Shown: piece by piece, positions 4,294-7,063 of the stretch
How the letters are laid out: each line of letters starts with the position of its first letter
Position numbering within the stretch: position 1 is the stretch's first letter
Assembly: GCA_966112835.1 (NCBI GenBank)
Contig: CBHWEI010000222.1
Coordinates: 1 to 7,063, forward strand
Origin: UBA668 sp966112835
Lineage (GTDB): Bacteria > Actinomycetota > Acidimicrobiia > Acidimicrobiales > Ilumatobacteraceae
DNA length: 7,063 nt
Direction of reading: 5' to 3'
The notes under the pieces: model-generated
What the model was told of the DNA's origin: nothing
Seen by the model: the letters and a program-made list of their open reading frames with translations, nothing else
The model's database searches: none
Program-made: the position numbers and the translations under genes

Positions 4294-6669
4294 GTGTCCC
4301 AGCCCTTCACCCCCGATCCGGCTCTCGGGCTCGACGCCGCGGCGGTCGCCGATCGGGTGGCTCGCGGGCTCACCAACGACGTGCCGAAGGCGCCCACGCG
4401 CACCATCGGACAGATCGTGCGCGGCAACGTGCTCACGCCCATCAACTTCGTGGTCGGCGTGCTCGCCGCGCTCGTCATCCTGGCCGGGTCGCCGAAGAAC
4501 GCTCTGTTCGCCGGCGTCATCGTCTTCAACAGCGTCATCGGCGTGTACCAGGAGCTGCGTGCCAAGAAGGTGCTCGACCAACTGAGCGTGGTGAACGCGC
4601 CGAAGGCCCACGCGGTGCGCGGCGGCCAGGTGGTGGAGCTGCAGGTGCACGAGCTGGTGCAGGACGACGTGGTGGAACTGCGCGCCGGCGCCCAGGTGGT
4701 GGCCGACGGCACCATCCTCACGCACGACAACCTCGAGATCGACGAGTCGCTGCTCACGGGCGAAGCCGACCCGGTGGTGAAGACCGACGGCGCCGAGGTG
4801 CTCAGCGGCAGCGCCGTGGTGGCCGGCACCGGTCGCATGGTGGTCACCAAGGTGGGTGCCGACAACTACGCGGCGAAGCTCGCCGAAGAAGCGCGCCGCT
4901 TCACGCTGGTGAACTCGCCGCTGCGCAACGACGTGAACCGCATCGTCACGTGGGTGGGCTACGCCATCATCCCGGTGGGCCTGCTCCTGGCGAGCAGCCA
5001 GTTCTTCCGGCGCGACGCCAGCTGGCAGGACGCCATCATCAGCACTGTGGCCGGCCTGGTGGGCATGGTGCCCGAAGGCCTGGTGCTGCTCACCAGCGTC
5101 GCCTTCTTCGTGGGCGTGGTCCGCCTGGCGCAACGGCGCTGCCTGGTGCAGGAGCTGCCGGCCATCGAGGTGCTGGCACGTGTCGACGTGCTGTGCGCCG
5201 ACAAGACGGGCACCATCACCGAAGGTGCCTTGGAGGTCAGCCAGGTCGAGCTGCTCGACGGCGTCGACGGCGCCGCGGTCGACGACGCGCTCGCGGCCAT
5301 GGCGCACCTGGACCCCGACCCCAACGCCACCTCCAGCGCGCTGAAGGCGCACTACTCGGCCGCGCCGCAGTGGTCGGTGTCGGGCCGGGTGCCGTTCTCA
5401 TCGGCCCGCAAGTGGAGCGCGATGAGCTTCGCCGACCACGGCAACTGGCTGCTCGGCGCACCCGAGAACGTGCTCACCACGGCGTTCGCCGGCGCACTGC
5501 GCGAGCAGGTGGAGGGCCACGCCCGCGAGGGCAGCCGGGTGCTGGTGCTGGCCACCACACCAACGGCGTTCACCGACGGCGACGCCTCACTGCCCCAGGT
5601 GCAGCCGGTCGCACTGGTGCTGCTCGACGACATCGTCCGCGCCGACGCACCCGAGACGTTGCGCTACTTCGCCGACCAGGGCGTGACGGTGAAGGTCATC
5701 AGTGGCGACAACAACGTCACCGTCGGCGCCGTCGCACGCCGCGCCGGGCTCGACGGGTGGGAGGCGAACGTGAACGCGACCACCCTCCCCGCCGAGGACA
5801 CGCCCGAGTTCGCCGCAGCCGTGAACGCGAGCACGGTGTTCGGCCGCGTGACGCCGCACCAGAAGCGGGCCATGGTGCAGGCGCTGCAGGCACAGGGCCA
5901 CGTGGTGGCCATGACCGGCGACGGCGTGAACGACGTGCTCGCGCTGAAGGACAGCGACTGCGGCATCGCCATGGCATCGGGCAGCGAGGCCACACGCGGC
6001 GTCGCCCAACTGGTGTTGCTCGACTCGAACTTCTCGGCGCTGCCGCGGGTGGTGGCCGAGGGTCGCCGCGTCATCCACAACATCGAGCGCGTCGCCAGCC
6101 TGTTCCTGGCGAAGACGGTCTACTCGGTGGTGCTGTCGTTGCTCACCGGCGTGTTCGCGTTCGCCTACCCACTGCAGCCCATCCACCTCACGTTGCTCAG
6201 CTGGCTCACCATCGGGACGCCCGCGTTCTTCCTGGCGCTCGAGCCCAACGACCAGCGCGTGGAGGAAGGCTTCCTGCAGCGCGTGCTGGGTCGCGCCATC
6301 CCTGCCGGCGTGGTCATCGCCGCGTCCACCATGAGCGTGTTCGCCATCGCCCAGCTCGACGAGACCATCGACGCCGAGCACGCCCGCACCGTCGCCGTCC
6401 TCGCGGCCGGCATCGTCGCACTCATGAACCTGGCGCGGGTGTCCATGCCGTTGAACCGCCTGCGCATGGCGCTCGTGGTCGTGATGTCGGCCCTGTTCGC
6501 GTTGGCGTTCGTCACCCCCATCGGCCGCCGCATCTTCGAACTGCCGCTCACCGAGTGGTGGGCTTACGCGCTGGCGGGCGGCTTCGGCCTGCTCGCCTGG
6601 CCACTGCTCGTGCTGGGCAGTCGCGTGAGCCAACGGGTGCACGATCGTCGTCTAGCCTCACACGGATGA
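4294..6669 (+). CDS. ctpE: CtpE-like cation-translocating P-type ATPase
   Basis: 791 aa membrane pump using ATP to move a cation; the closest family I recognise is mycobacterial CtpE (described as a Ca2+ transporter), so the substrate is an inference. All core motifs are present: LTGEADP (E157) in the actuator domain, MVPEGL (260-263) in membrane helix 4, the phosphorylated aspartate D303 in DKTGTIT, SGDN (470-473), and the Mg-binding hinge GDGVND (542-547). About ten hydrophobic segments fit the usual topology: two before the actuator domain, two before D303, six after about residue 600. There is no N-terminal heavy-metal domain and no CPC in helix 4, which argues against a Cu/Zn/Cd pump. 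Two family-specific deviations: TGEA in place of TGES, and LLGAPE (386-391) in place of KGAPE in the nucleotide-binding domain. Start GTG 4294 follows a -10 hexamer. The TGA stop overlaps the next gene's ATG. Confidence 0.88.
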   Translation: MSQPFTPDPALGLDAAAVADRVARGLTNDVPKAPTRTIGQIVRGNVLTPINFVVGVLAALVILAGSPKNALFAGVIVFNSVIGVYQELRAKKVLDQLSVVNAPKAHAVRGGQVVELQVHELVQDDVVELRAGAQVVADGTILTHDNLEIDESLLTGEADPVVKTDGAEVLSGSAVVAGTGRMVVTKVGADNYAAKLAEEARRFTLVNSPLRNDVNRIVTWVGYAIIPVGLLLASSQFFRRDASWQDAIISTVAGLVGMVPEGLVLLTSVAFFVGVVRLAQRRCLVQELPAIEVLARVDVLCADKTGTITEGALEVSQVELLDGVDGAAVDDALAAMAHLDPDPNATSSALKAHYSAAPQWSVSGRVPFSSARKWSAMSFADHGNWLLGAPENVLTTAFAGALREQVEGHAREGSRVLVLATTPTAFTDGDASLPQVQPVALVLLDDIVRADAPETLRYFADQGVTVKVISGDNNVTVGAVARRAGLDGWEANVNATTLPAEDTPEFAAAVNASTVFGRVTPHQKRAMVQALQAQGHVVAMTGDGVNDVLALKDSDCGIAMASGSEATRGVAQLVLLDSNFSALPRVVAEGRRVIHNIERVASLFLAKTVYSVVLSLLTGVFAFAYPLQPIHLTLLSWLTIGTPAFFLALEPNDQRVEEGFLQRVLGRAIPAGVVIAASTMSVFAIAQLDETIDAEHARTVAVLAAGIVALMNLARVSMPLNRLRMALVVVMSALFALAFVTPIGRRIFELPLTEWWAYALAGGFGLLAWPLLVLGSRVSQRVHDRRLASHG
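6653..6658 (+). promoter_or_regulatory. -10 element TAGCCT, internal leaderless promoter for the glutathione peroxidase
   Basis: TAGCCT (TANNNT) lies within the last codons of the ATPase gene and ends 7 nt before ATG 6666, the same geometry as the other leaderless promoters here. The peroxidase could thus be transcribed independently as well as by read-through from the ATPase gene. Confidence 0.45.
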
Positions 6670-7063
6670 GCCACCTGTACGACTTCACGATGAAGTCCAT
6701 CACGGGTGAGGACGTGTCCTTCGCGGAGTTCCGCGACAAGGTCCTCCTCATCGTCAACGTCGCGAGCTATTGAGGCCTCACCGGCCAGTACGCAGGTCTG
6801 CGTGCGCTCCACGACGAATTGTCCCCACAGGGTTTCAGCGTCCTCGCCTTCCCGTGCAACCAGTTCGGTGCGCAGGAGCCCGGCACCGATGACGAGATCC
6901 TCGAGTTCGCCACGTCGAAGTACGGCGTGACGTTCCCGATGTTCTCGAAGATCGAGGTCAACGGCGAGGGTGCGTGCGAGTTGTACGCCTGGCTGCGCGA
7001 GCAGTCCGGCGGCGACGACATCACCTGGAACTTCGAGAAGTTCATCATCGGCCGCGACGGCTC
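6666..7063 (+). CDS. Selenocysteine-containing glutathione peroxidase (TGA recoded; 3' end beyond window)
   Basis: Partial: 132 complete codons before the right edge; the family is usually about 160-180 aa, so perhaps 30-50 residues are missing. ATG 6666 overlaps the ATPase stop (ATGA). TGA at codon 36 must be read as selenocysteine: upstream is KVLLIVNVASY, downstream GLTGQYAGLRALHDEL, so the TGA replaces the peroxidatic Cys/Sec of the NVASxCG signature exactly. The frame then remains open for 96 codons with all GPx landmarks: FPCNQFGAQEPG (62-73), YGVTFPMFSKIEVNG (86-100), and TWNFEKFIIGRDG (120-132). The catalytic tetrad would be U36, Q70, W121, N122. The enzyme should reduce H2O2 or organic/lipid hydroperoxides with a thiol; no signal peptide is seen, so it is cytoplasmic. 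Position 82 is Ala where thioredoxin-dependent Cys-GPx (yeast Gpx3 C82, from memory) have the resolving cysteine. A sequencing error (TGC to TGA) or pseudogene is the alternative, made unlikely by the SECIS-like hairpin. Confidence 0.9.
6771..6773 (+). other. Selenocysteine (UGA) codon, residue 36 of the glutathione peroxidase
   Basis: This in-frame TGA (105 nt after ATG 6666) sits between TAT (Tyr35) and GGC (Gly37), at the conserved peroxidatic position of the GPx family. Other cysteines in the same reading frame use TGC (C64, C104), so TGA is not a general Cys codon here. It is followed at once by a hairpin fit for SelB recognition. Confidence 0.88.
6788..6805 (+). promoter_or_regulatory. 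Bacterial SECIS element (Sec insertion hairpin) within the GPx coding region
   Basis: GTACGCA (6788-6794) pairs with TGCGTGC (6799-6805) over 7 bp (one G-U wobble) around a GGTC loop (6795-6798). The loop begins 21 nt after the TGA, within the range known for bacterial SECIS elements, and has G at its first two positions as they require. The apex GCAGGTCTGC (6792-6801) equals the apex of the E. coli fdhF SECIS as I remember it, where the loop begins about 18 nt after the UGA. SelB carrying Sec-tRNA would bind here. The hairpin encodes residues 41-47, so it must also satisfy the GPx protein sequence. Confidence 0.85.

Noticed and set aside
4123..5352. Long minus-strand frame antisense to the ATPase (and a similar one at 5587-6642)
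   Set aside because: His/Gln/Arg-rich shadow of the ATPase codons; the plus strand has every P-type ATPase motif.
4950..6773. Long + strand frame (about 607 codons) through the ATPase gene ending at TGA 6773
   Set aside because: Arg/Gly/His-rich low-complexity translation typical of a shifted frame in high-GC DNA. Only its last 35 codons (from ATG 6666) are real, being the N-terminus of the Sec-GPx.
6771..6773. TGA as a genuine stop making a 35-aa peptide or GPx pseudogene
   Set aside because: The frame downstream is intact with all catalytic residues, the TGA is precisely at the Cys/Sec site, and a SECIS-like hairpin follows at the right distance.
6767..7048. 93-codon minus-strand frame over the GPx 3' part
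   Set aside because: Antisense to a convincing GPx reading frame; it would only look attractive to a caller that treats TGA 6771 as a stop.

Overview
The window is compact, high-GC bacterial DNA with six genes, almost no intergenic space and no RNA genes or mobile elements. Several traits point to an actinobacterium: strong G/C third-position bias, frequent GTG starts, an F420-type PPOX flavoprotein, a CtpE-like P-type ATPase, and starts lying only 6-7 nt after TANNNT -10 hexamers (leaderless transcription). An Acidimicrobiia-like lineage is my guess, with no marker gene here to prove it.

Layout. (1) At 1-62 are two 31-bp direct repeats, each holding a GAAC-N4-GTTC palindrome, followed by a -10 element and a + strand gene for an exported Vps62-like protein with a C-terminal membrane domain (83-1957). 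(2) At 2048-2968 (+) is a secreted EXORDIUM/phosphate-induced-protein-1-like protein. (3) Converging on it is a two-gene - strand operon, 4267-2985: a PPOX-class flavin/F420 oxidoreductase and a divergent kinase-fold protein, overlapping by 4 nt. (4) A back-to-back bidirectional promoter at 4262-4293 separates this operon from a + strand 791-aa CtpE-like P-type ATPase (4294-6669). (5) The ATPase stop overlaps, as ATGA, the start of a glutathione peroxidase gene that runs off the right edge.

The main discovery is in the last gene. Reading from ATG 6666 meets an in-frame TGA at 6771-6773, exactly at the peroxidatic cysteine position of the GPx signature (NVASY-TGA-GLTGQY). The frame stays open and unmistakably GPx-like to the window end. 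From 15 nt after the TGA comes a perfect 7-bp hairpin with a GGTC loop (6788-6805). Its apical GCAGGTCTGC matches, as I recall it, the E. coli fdhF SECIS apex. I read this as a selenocysteine-containing glutathione peroxidase. An automatic annotator would truncate it to 35 aa, fold it into a shadow frame, or call it a pseudogene.

Functionally the genes look like a mixed chromosomal neighbourhood: envelope/secreted proteins on the left, a cofactor-dependent redox enzyme with a kinase-like partner in the middle, and cation transport coupled to peroxide detoxification on the right. There is no single pathway that I can demonstrate.
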